From assembly GCA_947372365.1 (NCBI GenBank), contig CANBTK010000047.1, forward strand, positions 1 to 8,621: DNA of 8,621 bases, written 5' to 3'. This document shows positions 1 to 6,529 of the stretch, in pieces (position 1 is the first letter of the stretch; each line of letters starts with the position of its first letter). This DNA comes from Flavipsychrobacter stenotrophus (GTDB taxonomy: Bacteria; Bacteroidota; Bacteroidia; Chitinophagales; Chitinophagaceae). Made by a program: the position numbers and the translations under genes. The notes beneath the pieces are model-generated. The model was not told the origin of the DNA, did not search any database, and worked only from the letters and a program-made list of their open reading frames with translations.

Positions 1-186
1 AAAAATTTCTTCCTCTTTTAAGATGCGTTATATCATTCGCTAGTGCATTATTATTTCTTTTTATGTGGTAATGAACTGTTAAGAATGATAAAGAATTATA
101 TTTTTCATTTGGTTTTTTGACAATAAAATAGATGCTACTGAACGATGAAGATGTTATGTTACGTGATTTATCATACCTGGATGTTT

Positions 187-380
187 GCGGGACTGACTAG
201 CCTTCCGCAGCAGGACTCGTGCCTCAATAAATGTACGGGTCTTCCGATCCGCAGTAAGCGAAGGGTTATTTTTTCAACTGATCCGACACGAATGCATCAC
301 AAAAAGCCCTCGCAAACTGCGAAGGCTTTTATTAAAAGCGGGACGCTTGCAAATATTGAGTCCAAGCAGGACGCGGGACT
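187..380 (+). repeat. Cluster of GC[A/G]GGAC words
   Basis: Five copies of the heptamer GC[A/G]GGAC lie within under 200 bases, all in the same orientation. They start at 187 (GCGGGACT), 210 (GCAGGACT), 338 (GCGGGAC), 366 (GCAGGAC) and 373 (GCGGGACT), the last two directly adjacent. Copies at 187 and 373 are both followed within a few bases by CTAG-type sequence. I noticed no other copies of GCGGGAC in the window. This may be a degenerate interspersed repeat or the remains of a structured RNA. Its identity is unknown. Confidence 0.4.
302..330 (-). terminator. Probable intrinsic terminator of the cryptochrome operon
   Basis: A hairpin is formed by AAAAGCC/GGCTTTT (7 bp), one C-A mismatch, and TCGC/GCGA (4 bp) around a 5-nt loop. 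Read on the minus strand, the stem is followed by a short T run (GGGCTTTTTG), as expected for a Rho-independent terminator. It lies about 90 nt past the stop of the last gene of the minus-strand operon (flavin reductase-like protein), so it plausibly ends that transcript. The plus-strand side also ends in CTTTTATT, so it may work in both directions. Confidence 0.65.
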
Positions 381-420
381 AGCGGGGCCGCGCTATTATG
401 ATACAGGTTAAATGGTTCAT

Positions 421-1077
421 TTACTCCATGCCCGGTTTACTGATTGGTTGTGGCATGGTTTCTGGTTTGGCATAGGTCAGCCTCCCTATGCGCTCCGTGC
501 GGTGATAGCTGTCCAGCCCGCTACAAGTTATTGTGCCTGCTGCTTCCAGGGCTACATAGCCATCTTCTTCCAGGCAGCCTTCGGGGATGCTCACATACTC
601 TATTTCTGCCAGTATAATTAGTGTGCCGTTTTGAGCTATGTCTATCCGCTGCCTGAAGGCCGCTCCTATTTTCACCTCGCTCTCCGCTACAAATGGCGCG
701 TAATAGCCGGATTTAAATTCCTCTGTCAGTCCCACTGCTGCAAACTCCGACACATTGCCTGGGTACCTTGCAGATGTCTGATGAGCCGCCACATAAAACT
801 CCTCCCGCACATGATTCACCGTAAATGTATTCGTTTCCAGTATATTGCTCAGGGTATGCCGCTCCACACTATCGGGCCGCACGATAAACCCAAACAAGGG
901 AGGATTGGCACCGATATGAAAAAATGAGTTAAACACAGCCAAATTAGTATTGCCGGCTTGACTACGTGTACCTATTAGAGACAAGCTCTTATAGCCCCCT
1001 AGCGAATTAATGAAGCGGGCCCTATACCGCTGCTCAAAGCCTTGTATATCTTTGCTATTGAATTCCAGTTTACTCAT
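421..1077 (-). CDS. Flavin reductase-like (FMN-binding split-barrel) protein
   Basis: This 218-residue protein resembles the flavin reductase-like domain family, which binds FMN in a split beta-barrel and passes electrons from NAD(P)H to flavin. Visible support is the early segment around residues 31-66, where SLIGTRS is followed by NTNLAVFNSFFHIGANPP and FGFIVRP, the usual first half of the FMN-binding barrel. Next come a HTLSNI...TFTVNHV segment (residues 74-90), typical of these proteins, and a later beta-rich stretch ending GRLTYAKP (198-205). There is no signal peptide or membrane segment, so it should be cytosolic. It is the last gene of the minus-strand operon, 173 nt after the DUF2805 gene, and ends about 90 nt before a terminator. 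Supplying reduced flavin to the cryptochrome or another flavoprotein is an inference from context. The start codon directly follows TAA TAG, with no clear Shine-Dalgarno sequence. The family call is fairly sure; the substrate is unknown. Confidence 0.85.
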   Translation of the reverse strand: MSKLEFNSKDIQGFEQRYRARFINSLGGYKSLSLIGTRSQAGNTNLAVFNSFFHIGANPPLFGFIVRPDSVERHTLSNILETNTFTVNHVREEFYVAAHQTSARYPGNVSEFAAVGLTEEFKSGYYAPFVAESEVKIGAAFRQRIDIAQNGTLIILAEIEYVSIPEGCLEEDGYVALEAAGTITCSGLDSYHRTERIGRLTYAKPETMPQPISKPGME

Positions 1078-1080
1078 CTA

Positions 1081-1197
1081 TTACAGTTTTAATTTTTGGG
1101 TATTTATGCCGCCACCCACAGCCAGAATATGCCGGGTTATCCAAATTGATATGCCCACTACCCTTTGCACCTCTGCTTTTAGCATAGTGGCAGCCAT
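1081..1197 (-). other. Possible 38-codon ORF in the operon gap (uncertain)
   Basis: The 173-nt gap between the DUF2805 and flavin reductase genes is less AT-rich than the other intergenic stretches. In one minus-strand frame it is open for about 70 codons (roughly 1293 to 1081), beginning inside the end of the DUF2805 gene. The part with an ATG start covers 38 residues, beginning MAATMLKAEVQRVV and ending GGGINTQKLKL. Its TAA stop sits 3 nt before the start codon of the flavin reductase gene, spacing compatible with translational coupling. I recognise no family. It could be a small gene, the remnant of a lost operon member, or chance. Confidence 0.2.
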
Positions 1198-1250
1198 GGG
1201 GCTATGAGGCGTCCAACTTGGGCAAATATATGCGCCTTGGCCATTGTAGT

Positions 1251-1610
1251 TTATCTTTTTGAAATTTTGTTTTGTGTTATCGCCCGTTGCCTGCTACACC
1301 TGAACCGGCTTATCTCTTCGTTTCTCGATTTGAGGTGTTTGGTCCGGCAGGCTTCCACCCTCATGCGCCATGCCTTATAGCTGCTGAACCGTAGCTGCTC
1401 CTTCATCAGTTTGCGCACTGCACTTTCTGTCAGCCCAAATTGAAATTTTATTGCGTCAAATGGCGTTCTGTCTTCCCACGCCATTTCTATTACACGATCT
1501 ATATCAATCGCCGACAATACTTGTGGGGCTGTGCTTCCCGGCACATCTTCATATGCCAGCGGCGAGGACAAGTCGCTATAGTAACAATACATTTCGTTAT
1601 CGTCATTCAT
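1251..1610 (-). CDS. TIGR03643/DUF2805 family protein
   Basis: The protein has 119 residues, and its last ~85 match the TIGR03643 (DUF2805) family found in photolyase and cryptochrome neighbourhoods. The diagnostic run is IDRVIEMAWEDRTPFDAI (residues 37-54), then FQFGLTE (57-62) and VRKLMKEQL (65-73), followed by SSYKAWRMRV (76-85), TKHLKSR (90-96) and the basic end FRCSRQRAITQNKISKR. The central part (about 48-85) reads like a helix-turn-helix: D-A-I-x-F-Q-F-G-L-T-E-x-x-V. A DNA-binding role is therefore plausible but not established for the family. The first ~35 residues (Tyr/Ser/Asp-rich) form an extension beyond the usual family length. Met7 is an alternative start, but Met1 lies only 17 nt after the SRPBCC stop and fits operon spacing. 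The gene is co-transcribed with the cryptochrome. The family call is confident; the function is unknown. Confidence 0.85.
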   Translation of the reverse strand: MNDDNEMYCYYSDLSSPLAYEDVPGSTAPQVLSAIDIDRVIEMAWEDRTPFDAIKFQFGLTESAVRKLMKEQLRFSSYKAWRMRVEACRTKHLKSRNEEISRFRCSRQRAITQNKISKR

Positions 1611-1627
1611 TAGTGCTATCCGGGTGT

Positions 1628-2083
1628 TTATTTGTTGAATAAAGTTTCTATTTTCTGAAACCTGTAGTCAAATATTTGTTTCAGCTGCCGCTCTATAAAT
1701 AGCGCATTAGCAATTCTGCCAAGTATGCCCATCGGCGCCTTATAGTGTACCTCGTCCTCCATCAACACGCCTTCCCTGGTTTCCTTCAAAAAATGTTTGT
1801 GATGCCAAAACGCATATGGCCCAAAACGCTGTTCATCAACAAAATACTCCTTGTCCTGTACATGCGTTATTTCTGTCACCCAGTGCAGCTTTATCCCCAT
1901 TAGCGGACTCACCTTATACTCTATTATCTGCCCCGGAAACATTCGCTCCGCAGGGTCGCTCAGGATTATAAAGCCCATATAGTCGGGCGTTATAGTTTGC
2001 AGGTTCCTGGGCGAACTTATAAAGTCCCACACAGTACCTATATCACTTTTCACCAACTGCTTCGCCTTCAAGGAATGTAACAT
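1628..2083 (-). CDS. SRPBCC (START-like) family protein
   Basis: This 151-residue single-domain protein has an SRPBCC/START-like pattern: a helix-grip fold around a deep hydrophobic pocket that binds lipids, polyketides or other apolar ligands. Seen directly are the N-terminal strand followed by the classic VWDFISSPRNLQTITPDY segment (residues 18-35), alternating beta strands through the middle (IIEYKV, LHWVTEITHV, YFVDEQ), the GPYAFWHHKHFLKE strand (88-101), and a long C-terminal helix (about 120-149) ending FQKIETLFNK. It has no signal peptide. Its start is 3 nt beyond the cryptochrome stop, so the two are almost certainly translated from one mRNA. Such proteins recur in Bacteroidota light-response clusters with photolyases, where their ligand is unknown. 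A lipid, quinone or carotenoid-like ligand would be speculation. No catalytic residues can be assigned. Confidence 0.85.
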   Translation of the reverse strand: MLHSLKAKQLVKSDIGTVWDFISSPRNLQTITPDYMGFIILSDPAERMFPGQIIEYKVSPLMGIKLHWVTEITHVQDKEYFVDEQRFGPYAFWHHKHFLKETREGVLMEDEVHYKAPMGILGRIANALFIERQLKQIFDYRFQKIETLFNK

Positions 2084-2086
2084 TGT

Positions 2087-3400
2087 TTAGTGTTTTTGTA
2101 GCCACAGCTTCCGATATGCGCCATTGGCATCGAATGTTGCAGCTTGTTTATCTATATTAAAGTATCTGTCTTGCCTTGGGTCATTACCCACACCAGCTAT
2201 GTATGCCCAGTTGCCATAGTTACTACTCACATCATAATCTATAAGTTGGCTCTCAAAGTACGCCGCACCCATCAGCCACTTCACCTTCAGGTCGTTCACC
2301 AAATAGCTGGCAGTTATTTGCCTCCCTCTATTGCTCATAAATCCCGTCAGGCGCAGCTCATTCATGTTGGCATCTACAAATTCGCTCCCTGTCTTTCCGT
2401 TTATCCATCTATGTAGCAGTTCATAATTATCGGTTTGATCCATTGCCCTTCTTTTCGGGCCCTGGCTAAAGAACAATTCGCAGTGATACTTCTCCATATT
2501 AAACCTGAAAAAATCCCTCCACAGCAGCTCAAACGTCACCCAGTAGGTTGATTTATTCGCCACGCGCACACGCTCATACTCCTTTATTGTATGGTGTATC
2601 ACCCTTGCCGATATACAACCCGCAGACAACCATGCCGACAACTTGGTAGAATAATCCCTGCCCAGAAGCCCATTGCGGTTGTCAAAATAGGTGGCCACTC
2701 CATCTGTCCCCCACACATACTCTTGCAGCCGGGCTAGTGCTGCTGTTTCACCTCCCACAAACGCCATTGCAGCTCTTGGGTCTGTATGCAAATGGTTACC
2801 ATTGAGGCCAGTTATGTCAGGCCGCACGCCCGCATCCATGTTAGCAGGCACGGTTATATGCGTGGGTGTGGGCAAAGTCCCTTGAATAGCATTTACCCGC
2901 TCCACCTCCCACCTGAACGCAGTAAACATATCGTGCATTTTATCTAAGCTAAACGGCAGCAGTTCTTTCGTCAGCAGCGTTGCGGTGTTATAGGTTTGCA
3001 TTTCCACACCCGCATCACCCAGCCGATGTTGGAGCTCATTTTCCACCTGTGTTTCCTCTGGCGCCACCTCTTGACTCAGGTACAAAGTAGTAACCTCATG
3101 CTTAAGGCACAGAGCCGGTAGTATGTCCTCAGGTATGCCCGTGTGTATCGCCAGTTCGCCCCCCAGGGCCCTTATCCTATTGCGTAAGTCAGCTACACAC
3201 TCCAGCAGAAATTGCGCCCTGAAATCACCCGTTTTCTTAAATCCGTAGGTTGACGTCCTGTAGTTTCGGGTATCAAACACATACACGGGGACCACCAAGT
3301 CATTCTCGGCTTGCGCTTTGTGTAATGTTTCATTATCATAAAGCCTCAGGTCATTTCTGAACCAGACCAAACCTATCCTCAAATTTTCGTTGTTGTTCAT
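2087..3400 (-). CDS. cry: DASH-family cryptochrome / photolyase
   Basis: This 437-residue protein covers a whole Cry-DASH. The N-terminal photolyase alpha/beta antenna domain starts with LVWFRNDLRLYDNETL (residues 11-26). The FAD-binding helical domain shows NGLLGRDYSTKLSAWLSAG (243-261), FELLWRDFFRF (290-300) and TGFMSNRGRQITASYL (352-367). The hallmark GNWAYIAGVGNDPR lies at 396-409. Trp375 and Trp398 sit where members of the electron-transfer Trp chain are expected. The C-terminus (FDANGAYRKLWL) is family-like and near the usual length, so the gene appears intact. Cry-DASH proteins use blue light and FAD, usually with an MTHF antenna, to repair cyclobutane pyrimidine dimers, mainly in single-stranded DNA, and may also signal. 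The protein is cytosolic. It is first in the four-gene minus-strand operon, 3 nt before the SRPBCC gene. A promoter-like inverted repeat lies 31-62 nt upstream of the ATG. There is no obvious Shine-Dalgarno, as usual for the phylum. Confidence 0.95.
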   Translation of the reverse strand: MNNNENLRIGLVWFRNDLRLYDNETLHKAQAENDLVVPVYVFDTRNYRTSTYGFKKTGDFRAQFLLECVADLRNRIRALGGELAIHTGIPEDILPALCLKHEVTTLYLSQEVAPEETQVENELQHRLGDAGVEMQTYNTATLLTKELLPFSLDKMHDMFTAFRWEVERVNAIQGTLPTPTHITVPANMDAGVRPDITGLNGNHLHTDPRAAMAFVGGETAALARLQEYVWGTDGVATYFDNRNGLLGRDYSTKLSAWLSAGCISARVIHHTIKEYERVRVANKSTYWVTFELLWRDFFRFNMEKYHCELFFSQGPKRRAMDQTDNYELLHRWINGKTGSEFVDANMNELRLTGFMSNRGRQITASYLVNDLKVKWLMGAAYFESQLIDYDVSSNYGNWAYIAGVGNDPRQDRYFNIDKQAATFDANGAYRKLWLQKH

Positions 3401-3430
3401 GGCAGCCTACTTACCAAAAGCGTGTTCTAT

Positions 3431-3462
3431 TTGTTTAACAAAATTACAAAAATATTAAACAA
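3431..3462 (-). promoter_or_regulatory. Inverted repeat with promoter-like box upstream of the cryptochrome operon
   Basis: Perfect 8-bp arms TTGTTTAA (3431-3438) and TTAAACAA (3455-3462) are separated by 16 bases. On the minus strand the sequence TAATTTTG at 3446-3439 matches the Bacteroidota -7 box TAnnTTTG exactly and lies between the arms. The minus-strand TTG at 3462-3460 could act as an upstream element, but only 13 bases separate it from the TA, shorter than the usual ~17-19. A dyad straddling a badly spaced promoter is what would be expected of a regulator-controlled site. MerR/LitR-type light regulators are known for such operons elsewhere, but no regulator gene lies in this window. 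Operator function is inference. Confidence 0.5.
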
Positions 3463-3878
3463 CGCTATGCCGCACTATATAGATATCTGCTATAATGGTA
3501 TGCATTAGCGCTTTAAATTCTGAGATAGCCAAAGCAATACGTGCAAATTTAATGATATACCATACGACGTTAGAAATATTCACACGCAACAAATAGTCAG
3601 AAAATATATTTCAGTTTTTTCAAATCTTCAATGAAAAGACTCCAGAAAAGTCCTGACGAGTTAACTATTTAAAGCTGTTGCTTCGCTCGCACACTTAGAA
3701 ACCTAATATCTAATTTCCCAGCTAATTTAAAATTAAAACCCAAATCTTTGTTAGAGCGGGCTGATACTGGCTTTTTCTGTGTAGATTGTACGCAATAATA
3801 TTAAACAGTTGAGGGCGAAACCAATAAAGTGAAATATCCGGCTGGCTTACGATCAAAAATGTAACTGATAATTATCTT
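3463..3878. other. Intergenic region between divergent cryptochrome operon and ligase gene
   Basis: This stretch of over 400 bases is AT-rich and has stops in the frames examined. I recognise no gene, RNA or clear terminator. The frame of the downstream ligase stays open back to 3828 (stop TAA at 3825-3827), adding 17 codons that lack a usable start. A second TTAAACA word occurs near 3801 without a matching inverted partner. No good TAnnTTTG box was found upstream of the ligase gene. Confidence 0.5.
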
Positions 3879-5072
3879 ATGAATACAACTCCGCGCATCC
3901 CTATTATAGCTGTCACTGGCACAAATGGCAAAACAACCACCACAAGGCTTACCGCATTTATTATAAACCAGGCTGGGTACAAAGTGGGCTTTACCTGTAG
4001 CGATGGCATATATATTAAGGGGGGCCTTGTAGAAAAAGGAGATTGCAGCGGGCCGCTATCTGCAGCTTTCGTTTTACAGAGCGAGGAAATCAACTTTGCA
4101 GTACTGGAATGCGCACGCGGTGGCATATTGCGCGCAGGCCTGTCTTTTGACCAATGCGATGTAGCTATTATTACTAATGTGGCGGAAGACCACCTTGACC
4201 TTAAAGGTGTAAATACTATAGAGCAGTTGGCTGAAGTAAAAGCTATTGTTGCCCTGGCCGTGAAGCCTGATGGCTATGCAATACTTAATGCTGACGACGG
4301 CCTGGTATACGCAATACATAAAAAGTTGAGTTGCAAGCTGGCCTATTTTTCGCTGGACCCAGGCAACCTAAGGATTGCTGAACACTGTGCACAAGGAGGT
4401 ATTGCAATAGTACCTGAAAACGGATGCCTGACTATATTAGATGGGGCCAACAAGATACCAGTAGCCATGCTGTCAGATATCCCGATTACTTTTAACGGTT
4501 TGGCCGACTTCAACGTAGCTAACGCAATGGCTGCAGTGATAGCTACCTATCTGGCTGGCGTAAATATTGCGGATATCAAAATAGCCCTACGAAATTTTGA
4601 GCCGTCTGTTGCGCTGACACCGGGCAGAATGAACTTTTTTCAATTCCGCAATTTTTCTGTCATTGTCGATTTCGCTCACAATCCGCACGGCTTTAAAGCC
4701 ATCAGGAAGTTGGTGGCAAGCTTAGATGCAACACGAAAAATAGCCATTATTGCCGGCACCGGCGACAGGCGCGACGAAGATATTATCAACATTGCTGAAG
4801 AAGCGGCAATCATATTTGACGAGTTGATCATCCGACAGGATATATCCCTGAGGGGCCGACCGGGACAGGAAATCATAGGCCTTGTACTGCGGGGTATTCA
4901 TAATATTGACCCAAACAAAAAAACGACAGTAATAGAGCGCGAGAACGAAGCCATTGAATTTGCCTTCAAAACTGCACCGAAAGGCAGCCTTATTTTCATA
5001 ACCAGCGATATGATACTGGACGCTGTTAATCACGTACAACAGCTACAGGAAAATGAAGATAAGTTGAGTTAA
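3879..5072 (+). CDS. Mur ligase family protein, like the C-terminal half of cyanophycin synthetase
   Basis: This 397-residue ATP-dependent amide ligase has the Mur ligase fold. The ATP P-loop is TGTNGKTTTTR (residues 13-23). Other motifs are KGDCSGP (53-59), LECARGGILRAGL (77-89), TNVAEDHLDL (99-108), with Lys121 at the usual carbamylated-Lys position, and LNADD (136-140). The C-terminal domain has VDFAHNPHGF (263-272), GTGDRRDED (293-301) and a LRGRPG loop (324-329). This set and its order match the second half of cyanophycin synthetase CphA, which adds Arg to the Asp backbone side chain. Canonical CphA is about 870 residues with an ATP-grasp domain in front, and that half is absent here. 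The protein could be a separate ligase lineage with another substrate, or a truncated CphA. No cyanophycinase or partner ligase is in the window. The start is the first ATG, with no clear Shine-Dalgarno. Convergent with the next gene; no clear terminator between them. Confidence 0.88.
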   Translation: MNTTPRIPIIAVTGTNGKTTTTRLTAFIINQAGYKVGFTCSDGIYIKGGLVEKGDCSGPLSAAFVLQSEEINFAVLECARGGILRAGLSFDQCDVAIITNVAEDHLDLKGVNTIEQLAEVKAIVALAVKPDGYAILNADDGLVYAIHKKLSCKLAYFSLDPGNLRIAEHCAQGGIAIVPENGCLTILDGANKIPVAMLSDIPITFNGLADFNVANAMAAVIATYLAGVNIADIKIALRNFEPSVALTPGRMNFFQFRNFSVIVDFAHNPHGFKAIRKLVASLDATRKIAIIAGTGDRRDEDIINIAEEAAIIFDELIIRQDISLRGRPGQEIIGLVLRGIHNIDPNKKTTVIERENEAIEFAFKTAPKGSLIFITSDMILDAVNHVQQLQENEDKLS

Positions 5073-5155
5073 AAGGAATAGCAAACATTAAAACACCAGA
5101 AATAAATATAAGTTTATTTGCCGGCCATGGGCTTGGGCAAGAGGTTGAAGCAAAC

Positions 5156-6529
5156 TTATTCAACTAACACCTTAACTACCTGCCTGGTACTTTGTGCCAC
5201 TGCCAAAATATAATAGAATCCGGCGGGGTTGTTTAGTTCAACCTTTTTATCGGCATTAGTCAACATAGTCAATTCAGCCACTTTTCGCCCCAGAACATCA
5301 GTAATAATAATTGTTGCTTCTTCATTAATTACAGATGAAATACGCAACGAAAACACTCCTTTGTTAGGGTTGGGAAACACAACAAGTGCAGCCATCGAAT
5401 CTGATATATTTTCCACTACAGCTCCAGGTGAAAATTTCATCACTGATGCCTTATTGCTATTTGCAGCATCTTTATAGGCAATATAAGTAACTCCACTGCC
5501 ATCAATAGCTATTGACGTATACAAAGCCTTTCCAGGCGAAAAGCCCGAAGAACCCAACCTTACCCAATTGCTTCCGTTGTACTTAATGACGGTTGCGCGG
5601 CCGCTATAATTATAATCCATACATGCAACATAAGGCGTGCCACTGTTGTCGGTAGTGATTGTAGAAAAGGCTGCACCACCAGGGTTAAACCCCGTGCAGC
5701 TGATATTTACCCAACTGCCTCCATAAAACTTCATAACTTTAATACCACAACTACCCATCCCGTTATCCTGATACGCAACATAAGGAATTCCAGCCCTATC
5801 TATTGATATGGACGTGTAATTTACCCAATCAGCTGAGAAACCCGGGCTGCCAACACTTACCCACTACGAACCATCAAATTTCATAACTGAAGCCTTTTGA
5901 CCGTTGGGAATATCCATGTATGCTACATATGGCACTCCACCCGGGCCTATCGCGATAGTCGTAAATTGCACAAACCCAGCGGAAAAACCAGGGCTACCAA
6001 CCGTAACCCAATTACTACCGTCAAATTTCATTACCGTAGCGGCACCGCCCAGAGAGTAGTCCACATAGGTTACATATGGGAAACCACTTCCGTCAATAGC
6101 AATTGAAGTATAGTCGGCCTGAGAACTGGAAAACCCGGGGCTGCCTACGGTAACCCAACTACTCCCATTAAATTTCATTACAGTAACTTTCTGGGCATGA
6201 GTAAAATCAGAGTAAGCAACATATGGCGCACCAGTATTGTCAATTGCCAATGAAGTATAATTTGTTTGGCCCGCGGATACCGCCGAGCCGCCGACCAAAA
6301 CCCAACTGCTCCCATCAAACTTCATCACTGTGGCTTTGCCCCCGTTAGTGTCATCCATGTAAGCGAGGTAAGGCGTGCCTCCGGCATTTAATGCAATTTT
6401 AGTGTAATTGGTTTTGCCAGGCGAGATCCCCGGGCTACCAACTGGATTCCATGATTGGGCACAAGAAATTGAACACACTTGAAAAGTAAGCAGGGCTACA
6501 ATCCAAAAAATGGTATAAAATTTATTCAT
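5156..6529 (-). pseudogene. Seven-repeat T9SS-secreted beta-propeller-like protein, interrupted by in-frame TAG
   Basis: One 458-codon frame runs from ATG at 6529 to TAA at 5156, broken only by TAG at codon 222 (plus-strand CTA, 5864-5866). Residues 1-24 are a Sec signal peptide, likely cut after SCA. Seven tandem repeats of 49-50 residues follow, led by Trp27, 76, 125, 174, 223, 273 and 322. Each follows W-V-x-V-G-S-P-G-F-S, then Y-T-S-I-A-I-D, then P-Y-V-A-Y-x-D and ends K-A-T-V-M-K-F-D-G-S. Seven beta-rich repeats suggest a seven-bladed propeller. The C-terminus from VFPNPNKGVF (about 384-393) to KVLVE is a T9SS type A sorting domain, so the intact protein would cross the outer membrane and be released or surface-anchored. 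The TAG replaces the usual Ser/Asn before Trp223, and no frameshift is seen. Termination there yields a four-repeat product without a sorting signal. The repeats after the stop remain well conserved, so the mutation is recent, a sequencing error, or read through. The biological target is unknown. Confidence 0.8.

Larger units (their letters stand above)
1..420. other. Non-coding or unassigned left edge
   Basis: No recognisable gene was found. The first ~145 bases are AT-rich, typical of intergenic DNA. From about 180 to 400 the composition becomes clearly GC-richer and contains several short words of the form GC[A/G]GGAC and a terminator-like hairpin, both listed separately. A plus-strand frame is open from 145 to 411 (88 codons). 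Its translation shows no family motif, has no hydrophobic or repeat pattern, and runs straight through the terminator hairpin, so I do not call it a gene. Small hairpins such as AAGCG-GGA-CGCTT near 336-348 also occur. The segment could hold a non-coding RNA or a decayed repeat, but nothing in it identifies either. Confidence 0.5.

Noticed and set aside
338..400. Possible tRNA remnant on the minus strand (CCCCGCTAGTCCCGC-like text)
   Set aside because: It superficially resembles a tRNA 3' end, but no T loop (TTCGAAT), anticodon arm or paired acceptor stem could be built.
145..411. Plus-strand open frame of 88 codons
   Set aside because: It has no family motif or signal peptide, and it reads through a terminator hairpin and a patch of short repeats. 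There is no coding evidence.
631..927. Plus-strand frames within the flavin reductase gene (412-621, 631-927) and at 1010-1207
   Set aside because: They are antisense to, or overlapping the edge of, a well-supported minus-strand gene, and their translations show no recognisable pattern.
3872..4319. Minus-strand frames opposite the Mur-ligase gene (3872-4126, 4074-4319, 4676-4876, 4722-5039)
   Set aside because: The plus strand carries an unbroken ligase with motifs in the correct order. These are shadows.
5100..5140. Possible bidirectional terminator between the convergent ligase and propeller genes
   Set aside because: Only weak hairpins (AATAAA/TTTATT; TTGCC/GGCAA with a long loop) without a convincing GC stem plus T tract.
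5229..6529. CRISPR-like or satellite repeat in the 147-bp periodic region
   Set aside because: The periodicity is that of a protein-coding tandem repeat in a single frame. Repeats are degenerate with no spacer structure.
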